Source of the DNA: an uncultured Bacillota bacterium
GTDB taxonomy: Bacteria > Bacillota_I > Bacilli_A > RFN20 > CAG-288
Direction: 5' to 3'
Length of the DNA stretch: 49,635 nt
Assembly: GCA_949282275.1 (NCBI GenBank)
Contig: CASDOO010000028.1
Coordinates: 1 to 49,635, forward strand
The notes under the pieces were generated by a model that was not told the origin of the DNA, ran no database searches, and saw only the letters and a program-made list of their open reading frames with translations. Both the position numbers and the translations under genes were made by a program. Numbering within the stretch: position 1 is the stretch's first letter; every line of letters begins with the position of its first letter. Below, piece after piece: positions 17,573 through 26,606 of this stretch.

Positions 17573-19078
17573 TCAGAGACTGTCAGTCGAGCTGAATGCG
17601 ATTTCGAAATATCCGGCATCGGCATAGTATGTGAAATAGACATAGATGGATTCGGTTGGATCGACATAGGCGTAATAATAGTCATTGTCAAAGACATATC
17701 CGGCTTCAAGAAGCTGCTTTTCGTATTCCGCCGTTGGATCGGTGGCGGTATAGCAATTGATATAGTAGCTTCCGAATTCCGCTCCTGACATATCGATGGA
17801 GAAGTTCGTGAACTCGCCGTTGGGCTTCGGGAGGACAACATCCTCGGAGACGCCAAGCGATGTCAGGATTTCACGGATTTGGTCTTCCGGCCAAGCGATT
17901 CCCGGGGCATCCTCCGCACGCATGAAGGTGATGTCCGTACTGTTTTGTGTCTCGTCGTATTTCACTTGCACGGCAAGGCTACGGCTAGGATCGACGTAGA
18001 TTTCTCCGACGGCTTCATACTTGGCTTCTAGAAGTTGTTTTTTGTATTCCTCGACGGCGTTGGCTCCGTAGCAATAGACCGAGAATGTAGGCTGACTTTC
18101 CTCATGGATCCACTCATCGTAATAGATGTAGTATTCGAATTCCGTCTTTGGTTCCGGGACAGAAATCGTATCGCTGATTCCGAGTTCCTTGAGTCCTGTC
18201 TTGACCGATTCCATCGGGAAGGAGATGATCGGGGCACCATAGAAACCGATCATGAACATGCCGTTGTTGTAGACAAGTTCCAGACCAATCTGCTCTGTCG
18301 GTTCGACAAGCAGAGTCTCGCCTTCGATGGTATGGGAAGTATATCCGTTTTTCAGCAACTCTTCGGTATAGGCCTGGGTGATATCCTCTGTGACACTGGA
18401 ATAAAGAATGAGGACTGGAAGAAGCGTGCTCGGATGGAGGAAATAGTAGGATTCGGCTTCGTAGGGAGGAATCTCGACGCCGGTTGCGCCATAGTAGATT
18501 TCCAAAAGGCTTGTCAGTTTCTCTGTAGGGAACTCCGTATAGCCAAAGGTCGGGAAGATATCGATGCAAAGTTTGCCCGTGCCGTGGGCGATATGCGTTT
18601 CCCCATCCCTGCCAAGGATGTAGATTTCATAATTGACATAGTCGCTCTCGCCGAACGTCTGTTCAAGATATCTGTCGCCATTCTGGGCAAGGAAATCATC
18701 CGTCAGATCCGTCATGTTTTCCTCTCCCAGAAGCTCCGTGACATAGTTGTCCCGATCGAGATTGGTTGCATTTTCGAAAACGATCGAAAGGCCGTTTGGC
18801 ATTTCCTCTACCGAGTATTCATGCCCATCGAGCATGGTCGGAAAGGGAAGCACGTATCCGTTAAGCGCCGCGGCAATCTTTTCTTTTGCCTCGCTGTCCC
18901 AGTATGGGGTGGCTACCGAGGACGACGAAGAGGAGGAAGACGAAGAGGGCGTCGTTGTTGAGGGATTTGTCGTAGTCGATGTGGAGGGTATCGGTGCCGT
19001 CGTCGAATTGCCGTTTTGGCAAGAAGAGAAGAGGAATGCGGAGGCCAACAAAGGCAGAAGAAGGTGCTTTTTTCTCAT
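17573..19078 (-). CDS. Lipoprotein built of four degenerate repeats
   Basis: Lipoprotein of 501 residues, unknown function. The start is the ATG at 19078 (ribosome site GGAAAGGA), giving a signal peptide with lipobox FLFSSC (Cys20) and a poly-Ser linker to about residue 55. The rest is four units of about 100 residues, near 60-172, 181-283, 285-390 and 393-499. Each opens with FP/WP plus a helix (PMESVKTGLKELGI, PEDQIREILTSLGV), has an aromatic strand (YYFLHP, YYIYYD), then a helix ending YxxxLLxxxY (YKKQLLEAKY, YEKQLLEAGY) and a strand with VDP or VEP. No catalytic residues are conserved across units, which suggests a binding or spacer protein. Confidence 0.75.
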   Translation of the reverse strand: MRKKHLLLPLLASAFLFSSCQNGNSTTAPIPSTSTTTNPSTTTPSSSSSSSSSSVATPYWDSEAKEKIAAALNGYVLPFPTMLDGHEYSVEEMPNGLSIVFENATNLDRDNYVTELLGEENMTDLTDDFLAQNGDRYLEQTFGESDYVNYEIYILGRDGETHIAHGTGKLCIDIFPTFGYTEFPTEKLTSLLEIYYGATGVEIPPYEAESYYFLHPSTLLPVLILYSSVTEDITQAYTEELLKNGYTSHTIEGETLLVEPTEQIGLELVYNNGMFMIGFYGAPIISFPMESVKTGLKELGISDTISVPEPKTEFEYYIYYDEWIHEESQPTFSVYCYGANAVEEYKKQLLEAKYEAVGEIYVDPSRSLAVQVKYDETQNSTDITFMRAEDAPGIAWPEDQIREILTSLGVSEDVVLPKPNGEFTNFSIDMSGAEFGSYYINCYTATDPTAEYEKQLLEAGYVFDNDYYYAYVDPTESIYVYFTYYADAGYFEIAFSSTDSL

Positions 19079-19441
19079 AGGTAATGAATCCTTTCCAAAC
19101 CCCGTTATTTTAATAGGATGCCTTTTGACAGGAAAGACAGGAAGAGAATTTCTTTTCGCTCTCGAAGGCTGCAAAAGCAATGGCTAATGAAAAAATCCTG
19201 TGAAAAACAATCGATTTTGAGAAAATAATCTGCAAAAAAGGACACAATTCATTTTGATGGAGAACAAGTCGTGAAAAAGGCTGTAAGCCCTTTCAATTTT
19301 GTTGTTTTGAAAAGACCGCGACGTGAATAAGGGAAGGAGATTCCTATCGCCGTCCTTCCAGCCAATATTGAAAGGAGCAATGCTATACAAGACAGGAATC
19401 GAGACCCGAAAATACTCGATCCCAATCCGTCATTCCCGAAC
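19079..19441. other. Intergenic region upstream of the repeat lipoprotein
   Basis: No gene seen. The part next to 19078 must hold the promoter of the repeat lipoprotein (a TAAAAT about 30 nt before the start codon is a weak -10 candidate). Small open frames on either strand lack ribosome sites and recognisable products. Confidence 0.35.
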
Positions 19442-19477
19442 AAAAAAGGATGGCCACGGGACAAGCCTATGCCATCC
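19442..19477 (-). terminator. Terminator after ffh
   Basis: On the minus strand GGATGGC pairs with GCCATCC around a 16-nt loop, followed by TTTTTT. It lies just past the ffh stop and ends the recG-to-ffh gene run. Confidence 0.75.
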
Positions 19478-19498
19478 TCAATTCTTGCTTTGCGGATT

Positions 19499-20833
19499 TT
19501 ATTTGCCCATCATTCGACGGAAGAGCATGGGATTGGATTTCATCATCTTCATGCCCTGCTTCATCTTCTCGTAGCTTTCGATGACCTGGGTGACGTCCTT
19601 GGGTGTCGTCCCGGAGCCGTTGGCGATGCGGATCTTCCTGTTGGACTTGATGATTTCGGGCTTCTTTCTTTCGTCCCTTGTCATGGAGGAGATGATGACT
19701 TCCGTCTTCTTGAGCTGCTTCTGGGCAAGGTCGACCTGGTCGTCGGAGAGCTTCGGCATGCCGGGAAGCATCGTCAGGATCTTCTTGAGGGGACCCAGCT
19801 TGTTCATCTGCTTCATCATGGAGAGCATGTCGGTGAGGTCGAACTGGCCGTTCATCATGCGGCGGCTTGTCTTCTCGGCCTGCTTCTCGTCGATCTTGGC
19901 CTGGACTTCCTCGACCAAGGAGACGATGTCTCCCATGCCAAGGATTCTAGAGGCCATCCTGTCGGGGTGGAAGTTCTCGAGGTCCTCCATCTTTTCGCCG
20001 GTACCGGCATACTTGATGGGAAGGCCGGTCATCTTCTTGATGGACAAGGCGGCACCGCCCCTGGAATCGCCGTCGAGCTTGGTCATCACCAGACCGGTGA
20101 TTCGGATTTCCTTGGCGAAGGTCAGGGCGACGTTGGTGGCGTTCTGGCCGACCATGCTATCGACGGTAAGAAGGGTCTCGTCGACACGGACAAGCTCCTG
20201 GATCTTCTTGAGCTCGTCCATGAGTTTCTCGTCGATTTCCAGACGTCCGGCGGTATCCAGGATCAGGATGTCGTATTTCTCGTCGATGGCTTTCTTGTAG
20301 GCAACCTGGGCGATATGGGGCGGGATGTCGTTTGGATCGGCATAGGTCTCGACGACGGGATCGCACTTCTTTCCGAGGTTGATGAGCTGCTCGATGGCGG
20401 CGGGACGATAGACGTCCAGCGCGGCAAGGAGGACTTTCTTCTTGTTCTTCCGCTCATAGAGCTGGGCAAGCTTTGCCGCCGAGGTCGTCTTTCCGGTACC
20501 CTGGAGACCGACCATCATGATGACGGTAGGCCTTCCGTCCATGCGGAAGCAGACATCGTTGTCGCCATCCCCGAGAAGGGTCTCCATCTTGTCGTGGACG
20601 ATCTTGACGACCATGTCGCCGGGAGAGACCTTGTCCAGGACCTTCTGGCCGATGGCCTCGGAGCGGACCTCGTTGATGAAGTCGCTGACGACGGTGTAGC
20701 TGACGTCGGCTTCCAAAAGGGCCTTGCGGACCTCCTGGAGCATGTCGTCCATGTTCCTTTCGCTGAGGGTGGCCTGGCCACGGATCTTCTTGACGATGCG
20801 ACCCAGACGGTCGCCCAATGCTTCAAATGCCAT
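19499..20833 (-). CDS. ffh: Signal recognition particle protein Ffh
   Basis: SRP54 GTPase of 444 residues that binds 4.5S/6S RNA and signal sequences and hands ribosomes to FtsY at the membrane. N-terminal helical bundle (to about 90), G domain with GLQGTGKTT, DVYRPAAIEQL, DTAGRL and TKLDGDSRGG, then a Met-rich M domain with the RNA-binding segment around SGTTPKDV. Starts inside the end of ylxM (11-nt overlap), ribosome site AGGAGT. The high number of exported proteins in the window fits its role. The SRP RNA gene was not seen here. Confidence 0.97.
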   Translation of the reverse strand: MAFEALGDRLGRIVKKIRGQATLSERNMDDMLQEVRKALLEADVSYTVVSDFINEVRSEAIGQKVLDKVSPGDMVVKIVHDKMETLLGDGDNDVCFRMDGRPTVIMMVGLQGTGKTTSAAKLAQLYERKNKKKVLLAALDVYRPAAIEQLINLGKKCDPVVETYADPNDIPPHIAQVAYKKAIDEKYDILILDTAGRLEIDEKLMDELKKIQELVRVDETLLTVDSMVGQNATNVALTFAKEIRITGLVMTKLDGDSRGGAALSIKKMTGLPIKYAGTGEKMEDLENFHPDRMASRILGMGDIVSLVEEVQAKIDEKQAEKTSRRMMNGQFDLTDMLSMMKQMNKLGPLKKILTMLPGMPKLSDDQVDLAQKQLKKTEVIISSMTRDERKKPEIIKSNRKIRIANGSGTTPKDVTQVIESYEKMKQGMKMMKSNPMLFRRMMGK

Positions 20834-21167
20834 AGTCCAATACTCCTTTGGCCTCCTTGAGGAGGTGCTTTCTTTTCTCGTCGTCTTCTTCCTTCTCGAT
20901 TCTCTCCAGAAGAATGCCTATCTTCCGGGTCTTCTTCAGGAGGCCGATCTTTTCCTCGTAATGCTGAAGCTCCTTTTCGCCGTCCTTGATGGCCTGCTGG
21001 ATCGCGCTTCTTGAGACGTTCTCGTTGAGGGCAATCTCGCTCAGGGACAGGTCCTCGAGGTAGAAGCTCTCCATCCGGGAGGCCGTCTTCCTGGAAAGAA
21101 GCTTGCCATAGGCCAAAAGCAGGGAGGAGAAGAGGGCCTTTCTTGTCAGGATATCCTCGTCTTTCAT
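20823..21167 (-). CDS. ylxM: YlxM-family helix-turn-helix SRP accessory protein
   Basis: Small helical protein of 114 residues. The HTH-like core LSLSEIALNENVSRSAIQQAI is diagnostic of the YlxM/p13 family, encoded next to ffh in Firmicutes; in streptococci YlxM modulates SRP GTPase activity. It begins 1 nt after the small membrane protein gene and has no Shine-Dalgarno sequence, so translation is presumably coupled. It overlaps ffh by 11 nt. Confidence 0.88.
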   Translation of the reverse strand: MKDEDILTRKALFSSLLLAYGKLLSRKTASRMESFYLEDLSLSEIALNENVSRSAIQQAIKDGEKELQHYEEKIGLLKKTRKIGILLERIEKEEDDEKRKHLLKEAKGVLDYGI

Positions 21168-21168
21168 G

Positions 21169-21420
21169 TTAGATGAGGAAGACCAGAAGGTCGAGCAGCA
21201 GGAAGACGATCGCGGTGATGAGGAAGTACATCCAGAACGAACGATAGCGATAGAAATGCCGTCTGTCGAAGGTGGTGTTCATCAACGCCAGCAGGAAGGC
21301 CAAGACAAGGGAGGTGAGCATCGTTGCCAGATAGGCATTGCCGCCGAGGGTCGAGACGAGCATGGAGATGATGACGTTGACCGCAAGGCAGACAAGAAGC
21401 CAGACAAAGAAAGAGCCCAT
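21169..21420 (-). CDS. Small membrane protein between ftsY and ylxM
   Basis: Hydrophobic protein of 83 residues with about three transmembrane helices: residues 4-23, 27-48 and 61-82, separated by the basic stretch RRHFYRYR. Not recognised. It has an excellent ribosome site (GAGGAGG) inside the end of ftsY and is tightly packed between ftsY and ylxM, suggesting co-expression with the SRP targeting genes. Such an insertion in the ftsY-ylxM-ffh order is unusual; a link to membrane targeting is only inferred from position. Confidence 0.7.
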   Translation of the reverse strand: MGSFFVWLLVCLAVNVIISMLVSTLGGNAYLATMLTSLVLAFLLALMNTTFDRRHFYRYRSFWMYFLITAIVFLLLDLLVFLI

Positions 21421-21422
21421 AG

Positions 21423-22889
21423 CTATTCCTCCTCATCTCCGACAAGAAGACCGTACAGATACTTGTCAAGGTCGAATTCTTCAAGGTCGTCCATCTTCTC
21501 GCCCAGACCGATGAAACGGACGGGAAGGGTCAGCTGCTTGCGGATGGCAAGGATGATGCCACCCTTGCTCGTCCCATCCATCTTGGTGATGACGATGCCG
21601 GTAAGGGGCACGCTCTCGCGGAAGACCTGCGCCTGGTCGATGCCGTTCTGGCCAGTATTGGCATCGATGACAAGGAGTGCTTCGTGCGGGGCATCGGGAA
21701 TGATCTTGCGGATGACGCGGACGACCTTGGAAAGCTCGTCCATCAGAGCCTTCTTGTTCTGGAGACGGCCGGCCGTATCGATGAAAACGATGTCGTACTT
21801 CTCCGCAAGGGCCTTCTTCATCGCGTCGAAGCAAAGCGAGGCCGGATCGGCGCCCGGACGCGAGATGATGTCGACGCCCACGCGATTGGCCCAATAGGTC
21901 AGCTGCTCGACGGCACCGGCACGGAAGGTGTCGGCCGCGACAAGGAGGACCTTGAGTCCCCTGTCCTTGTATTTCTTGGCAAGCTTTGCCGTCGTGGTCG
22001 TCTTTCCGCCGCCGTTGACGCCGCACATGAAGACGATGGTCGGGCCCTCCTTTGCCAAGGAGAGATCCGTCGAGAAGCTTCCGCCCTCGTTGGCATAACC
22101 GATGAACATCTTGTCGATGAGGAGGTCGTTGAGCTCGTTGGGATCGGAAATCTTCCTCGTCGCGGCTTCGCTTGCCGTTTCCTTGATCAATTCCAGGGAG
22201 AGATCGACACCGACGTCCGCTTCGATCAGGATCCTTTCCAGGGCGTCGAAATATTCCCGGTTGATGACCTTGTTGGTGCTGGCAAGCCTCTTGATCCTGT
22301 CGGTGAAGCCCATGCGGGACTTGTCCAGGCCGGCGACGTACTTGTCCATGACGTCCTGTTCGCTTTCACGGCATTCTTCCTTCTTTTCGGGCTTCTCCTC
22401 CGGGACGGGCTCAGGATCCGGTTCTGGGACGGGAGGCTTTTCCTCGTCTTCCTTCTCCGGTTGAGACTGTTCCGCCTGGACGGGGGAAAGAGGCGTTTCG
22501 ACGGGGACGGAAGAAGGCACGTTCGTCGGTTCTTCCTTCTGTTCCGGAATCTCTTCCTCTTTCGGGACAGGATATTCCTGATCCTGGGGTTCTGTCTCTA
22601 TGGAGGAGGAAGAAGCAGGCATTTCCTGCTCTTCCGTCTTTTCCTCGCTTTCCGGAAGCGGAGAAGGTTCTTCCTTGCTTGCATGTTCTTCTTCCGGAAC
22701 GGGAACTTCCGTCTCTGGCCTTGCCTGGGACGTGGCAGACTCGACAGAAAGTTTTTCTTCCCTCTCCTCCGCCTTTTCCTCGGCAGGGCGTTCTTCTTCC
22801 CTTTCAAGGCGTTCCTTCTCTTCCCGAGCCTTCTGCTTCTCTTCGCGATGCTTCGCGAACTTTTCCTTCAGGAAATTGATAAGACCCAT
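21423..22889 (-). CDS. ftsY: SRP receptor FtsY with a long acidic N-terminus
   Basis: Membrane-associated GTPase of 488 residues, partner of Ffh in co-translational targeting. The first 185 or so residues are a low-complexity Glu/Pro/Lys region beginning with a short basic helix (LINFLKEKFAKHREEK), the likely lipid-binding segment. The NG domain then carries CGVNGGGKTTT, DTFRAGAVEQL, DTAGRL and TKMDGTSKGG. The acidic A domain is longer than in B. subtilis (whole protein about 330 residues) and recalls that of E. coli. Ribosome site AGGGTAGG; starts 1 nt after rnc. Confidence 0.96.
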   Translation of the reverse strand: MGLINFLKEKFAKHREEKQKAREEKERLEREEERPAEEKAEEREEKLSVESATSQARPETEVPVPEEEHASKEEPSPLPESEEKTEEQEMPASSSSIETEPQDQEYPVPKEEEIPEQKEEPTNVPSSVPVETPLSPVQAEQSQPEKEDEEKPPVPEPDPEPVPEEKPEKKEECRESEQDVMDKYVAGLDKSRMGFTDRIKRLASTNKVINREYFDALERILIEADVGVDLSLELIKETASEAATRKISDPNELNDLLIDKMFIGYANEGGSFSTDLSLAKEGPTIVFMCGVNGGGKTTTTAKLAKKYKDRGLKVLLVAADTFRAGAVEQLTYWANRVGVDIISRPGADPASLCFDAMKKALAEKYDIVFIDTAGRLQNKKALMDELSKVVRVIRKIIPDAPHEALLVIDANTGQNGIDQAQVFRESVPLTGIVITKMDGTSKGGIILAIRKQLTLPVRFIGLGEKMDDLEEFDLDKYLYGLLVGDEEE

Positions 22890-22890
22890 T

Positions 22891-23571
22891 CTATTTACCT
22901 ACCCTCTTTGCCAAGGCGTCCTTGGCGGCCATTGTTTCGGCTTCCTTGATGTTGTGTCCCCTTCCGGTTCCAAGGACCGTTCCCTGAACCCGGGCCTCGA
23001 CGACATAGGAGACATCCGGCGAATTGAGATCCTTCTGCTCCACCAGGACATAGTCGATGTTGCTGGCAAGGATCTCCTGGAGGCGACTCTTGGGATCGGA
23101 GGCATCCAGTTCCCTAAGCAGGTCATCGAGGATGGGATCGTAGATGTCCAAGACCAGTCTCTGGACGAAATCGAAGCCCTGGTCGAGATAGACGGCACCG
23201 ACGAAGGCCTCGAAGATATCTTCGTTGATGTGCTTGTGGAAACGGGTGTTCCCCTTCTCTCCCACGGAATAGCGGACAAGTCCGGCAAAGCCAAAACGTT
23301 CCTCGGAGAAGGACGCCAGCGTCTTTCCCTCGACAAGAAGGGAGCACATCTTGGAAAGCTGTCCGGAATTCGAGTCGGGAAACCGCTTGTAGAGCATGCT
23401 GGAAATGACCATGTCCAGGACGGCATCGCCGAGGAATTCCAGACGGTCATAGCTTGGGCATTCCTTGTGCTCGTTGGTATAGGAGGCATGGGTAAAGGCC
23501 ATCTCGTAGAGGGCGATGTCCCTGGGATGGATGCCAAAGCGGGAAAGGACTTCCGACAGACCCTCGATCAT
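22891..23571 (-). CDS. rnc: Ribonuclease III
   Basis: Double-strand-specific endoribonuclease of 226 residues that processes rRNA precursors and other structured RNAs. The RNase III signature RLEFLGDAVLD is intact, as is the second acidic cluster in EDIFEAFVGAVYLD; the C-terminal dsRNA-binding domain ends with KEAETMAAKDAL. Starts in an ATGA overlap with the plsX stop. The order plsX-rnc-ftsY lacks the fab genes, acpP and smc that often stand between them in Firmicutes. Confidence 0.96.
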   Translation of the reverse strand: MIEGLSEVLSRFGIHPRDIALYEMAFTHASYTNEHKECPSYDRLEFLGDAVLDMVISSMLYKRFPDSNSGQLSKMCSLLVEGKTLASFSEERFGFAGLVRYSVGEKGNTRFHKHINEDIFEAFVGAVYLDQGFDFVQRLVLDIYDPILDDLLRELDASDPKSRLQEILASNIDYVLVEQKDLNSPDVSYVVEARVQGTVLGTGRGHNIKEAETMAAKDALAKRVGK

Positions 23572-24551
23572 TTTCCGATTTCCTCGATCTTCTCGACGAT
23601 ATGGCTTTCCGCCATGCGCCTTGCGACATCGATGGCATTGTAGAAGGCATAGGCATCGGAATTGCCGTGGCCCTTGACGGCGACGCCGTTGACGCCAAGA
23701 AGGATGGCCCCGCCGTATTTCTTGTAGTTCATGCTCTCCTTCATGTCCTGGAATCCGCCCTTTGCGAACAGATAGCCGATCTTCGTGGCAAGATTCTTGA
23801 GGAAGGCCTTCTTCGTCAGCTTGCTTACAAGGCTGGCGGTTCCTTCGCAGGCCTTGAGGAGGATGTTGCCGCTAAAGCCCGGGGTGACGACGACGTCGTG
23901 CTCGCCATCGAGGACGTCCCTCGCCTCGACATTGCCCATGAATCCCGGGAAGTTGCCTTCCTTCATGAGCTTGTAGGCGGCGACGATCTCATCCGTTCCC
24001 TTTCCTTCCTCCAGGCCGTTTGAAAGGGTATAGACCTTGGGATCCTCGACGTGGAGGACTTCCTTGGCGTAGATGCGTCCCATCCTGGCGAAGCAGACAA
24101 GGTCCTCGGCGGTGTTGACGTTGTTGGCACCGACGTCCAGGATGACGGCGGCCTTCTCCTTACGGTAGGTCGGGAAGGCGGCGCAAAGGCCCGCCCTGGT
24201 CACGCCAGGGATGTTCCGCAAAAGAATCGTGGCCCCGGAGATGAAGCCCCCCGTCGAACCGGCGGAGACGACAGCCTGGCAGGTCTTGTTGCGGACGGAT
24301 TCAATGGCACGATACATGGAGGAATCCTTCCGGCGCAGGAAATCCAGTGGCTTGATTTCCATCGGGATGAAGTCGGTCGTGTTAAAGATGGTGATGCCTT
24401 CTTCGCCCTTCAAGGCTTCCTTGAGGATTTCCTCCTCGCCGAAGCAGGTGAAATGGACATCCTTGTGGTCTTTATGGTAATCCTTGACGGCCTTGGCAAG
24501 GACGGTCGGTCCGAGATCGGAACCCATCATGTCGACAGCGATTTCAATCAT
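23568..24551 (-). CDS. plsX: Phosphate acyltransferase PlsX
   Basis: Makes acyl-phosphate from acyl-ACP, the first step of phosphatidic acid synthesis with PlsY; peripheral membrane enzyme of 327 residues. Recognised by the start IAVDMMGSDLGP, the SAGSTGGF(I)SGAT stretch, DVGANN and GFSGNI. The ribosome site is CGAGGT. It lies 75 nt after recG, the largest gap of this gene run, where an AT-rich segment could hold an internal promoter. In relatives FapR controls plsX; no fapR is present here. Confidence 0.95.
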   Translation of the reverse strand: MIEIAVDMMGSDLGPTVLAKAVKDYHKDHKDVHFTCFGEEEILKEALKGEEGITIFNTTDFIPMEIKPLDFLRRKDSSMYRAIESVRNKTCQAVVSAGSTGGFISGATILLRNIPGVTRAGLCAAFPTYRKEKAAVILDVGANNVNTAEDLVCFARMGRIYAKEVLHVEDPKVYTLSNGLEEGKGTDEIVAAYKLMKEGNFPGFMGNVEARDVLDGEHDVVVTPGFSGNILLKACEGTASLVSKLTKKAFLKNLATKIGYLFAKGGFQDMKESMNYKKYGGAILLGVNGVAVKGHGNSDAYAFYNAIDVARRMAESHIVEKIEEIGK

Positions 24552-24626
24552 GACAAAAACCTCGTGTGCAAATGCTTTTAGATGATAACATAAATAATAT
24601 ATAAGAACTATAGGGAAAGAAAGGCA

Positions 24627-26606
24627 CTAGGCCAATTTCGTGACAAGGGCCCTGTCGAGCGACCGGAGATAGTCGGCATTCTGCATTTCCTCGGGATCGT
24701 CAATGATTCCGATGGCGTCCTCCTTGGCACAGCGGAATATGTTGGAATCGGTGACGAAGTTGCAGACAAGAAGCTCGCTTTTTCCCGATTGCCTTTCGCC
24801 GGAATAGGAACCGGCGCCGCGCATCTTCAGGTCGTATTGCGAAATCTCGAAGCCATCGTTCGTCGAGGCCAGGAAGGAAAGCTTTTCCTGGCTTTCCTTG
24901 TCGGCGCCGTCGTAGACGAGAAGACAGAGGGCAAAGTCGCCGGAACGCCCGATGCGGCCGCGAAGCTGATGGAGGCTCGAAAGACCGAAGCAGTTGGCAT
25001 CGTAGACGACAAGGAGGGCCGCTTTCGAGACATCGATTCCGACTTCGACGACGGTCGTGGAGACAAGGATGGGTTTCTCGCCCTTGAGGAAGGCGTCGTA
25101 AATCCTTTTCTGATCCTCCTTCTTCATCTTTCCATGGAGAAGCTGACAATTTCCACTCCCAAAACGTTCGCACATCTCATTAAAGATGCTTGTTGCGCTT
25201 GCCTTTTCGTCGCTTTCATCGATTTTCGGCGCGACGACAAAGATCTGGCGATGGACGGCGAGGCATTTGCGAATGGCTTCCTCGATGATGGGGTCGCTGG
25301 AACGGACGACTTTCGTCCTTACGTTTCTTTTGCCGTGGGGATATTCTTCGAGGGTGGAGACATCCAGGTCGGCGTTGACGATCTGGGAAAGGGTCCTTGG
25401 GATTGGCGTGGCCGTCACCATCAGAAGGTCGCTCTCGCCTTTCGAGAGGAGGCTGTCCCGTTGGGCAACGCCGAAAAGCTGCTGCTCGTCGATGATGCTC
25501 AGTCCCAGGTTCTTGAAACGTATCTTGTCGCTGATGGCGGCATGGGTCGAGACAAGGACATCGATCGTGCCGTCTTTCAGGCCCTGCTCGATTTCCCTTC
25601 TCTGGCTGGCCTTCATGCTCGTGGCATTGGCGAGGAAGGCGACATGGACATTCGTGTCCTTGAAGAAGGAAAGGGCGTTTTCATAGTGCTGGTGGCTCAG
25701 CTCGAATGTCGGGGCCATGAGGATACCTTGCTTTCCCCGGAGATAGTTGGCATAAAGGGAAACGAGACTGACGATCGTCTTTCCGGTTCCGACATCCCCT
25801 TGGAGGAGACGATACATCACCTTTTCCCGTTCCATGTCGAGGACGATGTCCCGTATGGCGGAAAGTTGGTCTTTCGTCAGCTTGTAGGGGATGCTCTTGA
25901 CGATGGCGTTTATCTTTCGGTGGTCAATCGGCGCATTGTGGACCTTCTTCTTTCGGTCTGCCTGTCTTTTCAGCCGCAGGGAACGGATCGAATAGGAGAG
26001 CGCCTCCTCGTATTTGAAGACGCGGAGACCTTTCGTCAGTTCTTCCTTAGAACGCGGGAAATGAATTGCCCTGTAGGCATCCTTTTCATTCATCAGACGA
26101 TATTTTTCGATGAGACGATCCGGAAGGGGAGATTGGATTTGGAATGTGGCTGTCCCCTCAAGGAGGATCCGCTTGAGATAGGAGGTGAAATAGCTTGTCG
26201 GAACGGTCTTGGGCAGGGAGTACACGGGTCGGATTCCCGTCATCGCATAATAGGAATCCGGATCATGGATGCCGTGGACGATGTAGGCCTTCCGTGGCTC
26301 GGAGTAGTAGAGGACGAAGAGAAGTTCCTGTTTTCCGGAAAGCTTTCGGAGATAGAAGCTTTGGTTGAAAAGGATGCAGCTTAGCGTCATCGTCGCGCAT
26401 TTGACCTTGAAGCGGATGAACGAACTGCCGCGTCCCGGTCTGGAAAACAAAGAAAAAGGGACGCCGAGAACGACGTACCTTTGCCCGTCTTCGGGCTCTG
26501 TGACGACACCGGTCGGAAGGAGGGATTCGTAGCGGACGGGAAAACGTCTCAGGATGTCCGTCACATCCTGCGCTTCCATTGCCTTGTAGAATTCGGAAAG
26601 GTTCAT
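24627..26606 (-). CDS. recG: ATP-dependent DNA helicase RecG
   Basis: Branch-migrating helicase of 659 residues that regresses stalled forks and processes Holliday junctions. N-terminal wedge/OB domain, then the helicase core: Walker A GDVGTGKT, motif III TATPIPRT, and the C-terminal QLRGRIGRSG and later RGAGSYSGERQSG segments. Motif II reads DEQQLFGVAQR, while RecG proteins normally have DEQHRFGVxQR, so the His and Arg are changed. Start in an ATGA overlap with the stop of the DtxR-family gene. Length is normal or slightly short. Confidence 0.94.
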   Translation of the reverse strand: MNLSEFYKAMEAQDVTDILRRFPVRYESLLPTGVVTEPEDGQRYVVLGVPFSLFSRPGRGSSFIRFKVKCATMTLSCILFNQSFYLRKLSGKQELLFVLYYSEPRKAYIVHGIHDPDSYYAMTGIRPVYSLPKTVPTSYFTSYLKRILLEGTATFQIQSPLPDRLIEKYRLMNEKDAYRAIHFPRSKEELTKGLRVFKYEEALSYSIRSLRLKRQADRKKKVHNAPIDHRKINAIVKSIPYKLTKDQLSAIRDIVLDMEREKVMYRLLQGDVGTGKTIVSLVSLYANYLRGKQGILMAPTFELSHQHYENALSFFKDTNVHVAFLANATSMKASQRREIEQGLKDGTIDVLVSTHAAISDKIRFKNLGLSIIDEQQLFGVAQRDSLLSKGESDLLMVTATPIPRTLSQIVNADLDVSTLEEYPHGKRNVRTKVVRSSDPIIEEAIRKCLAVHRQIFVVAPKIDESDEKASATSIFNEMCERFGSGNCQLLHGKMKKEDQKRIYDAFLKGEKPILVSTTVVEVGIDVSKAALLVVYDANCFGLSSLHQLRGRIGRSGDFALCLLVYDGADKESQEKLSFLASTNDGFEISQYDLKMRGAGSYSGERQSGKSELLVCNFVTDSNIFRCAKEDAIGIIDDPEEMQNADYLRSLDRALVTKLA

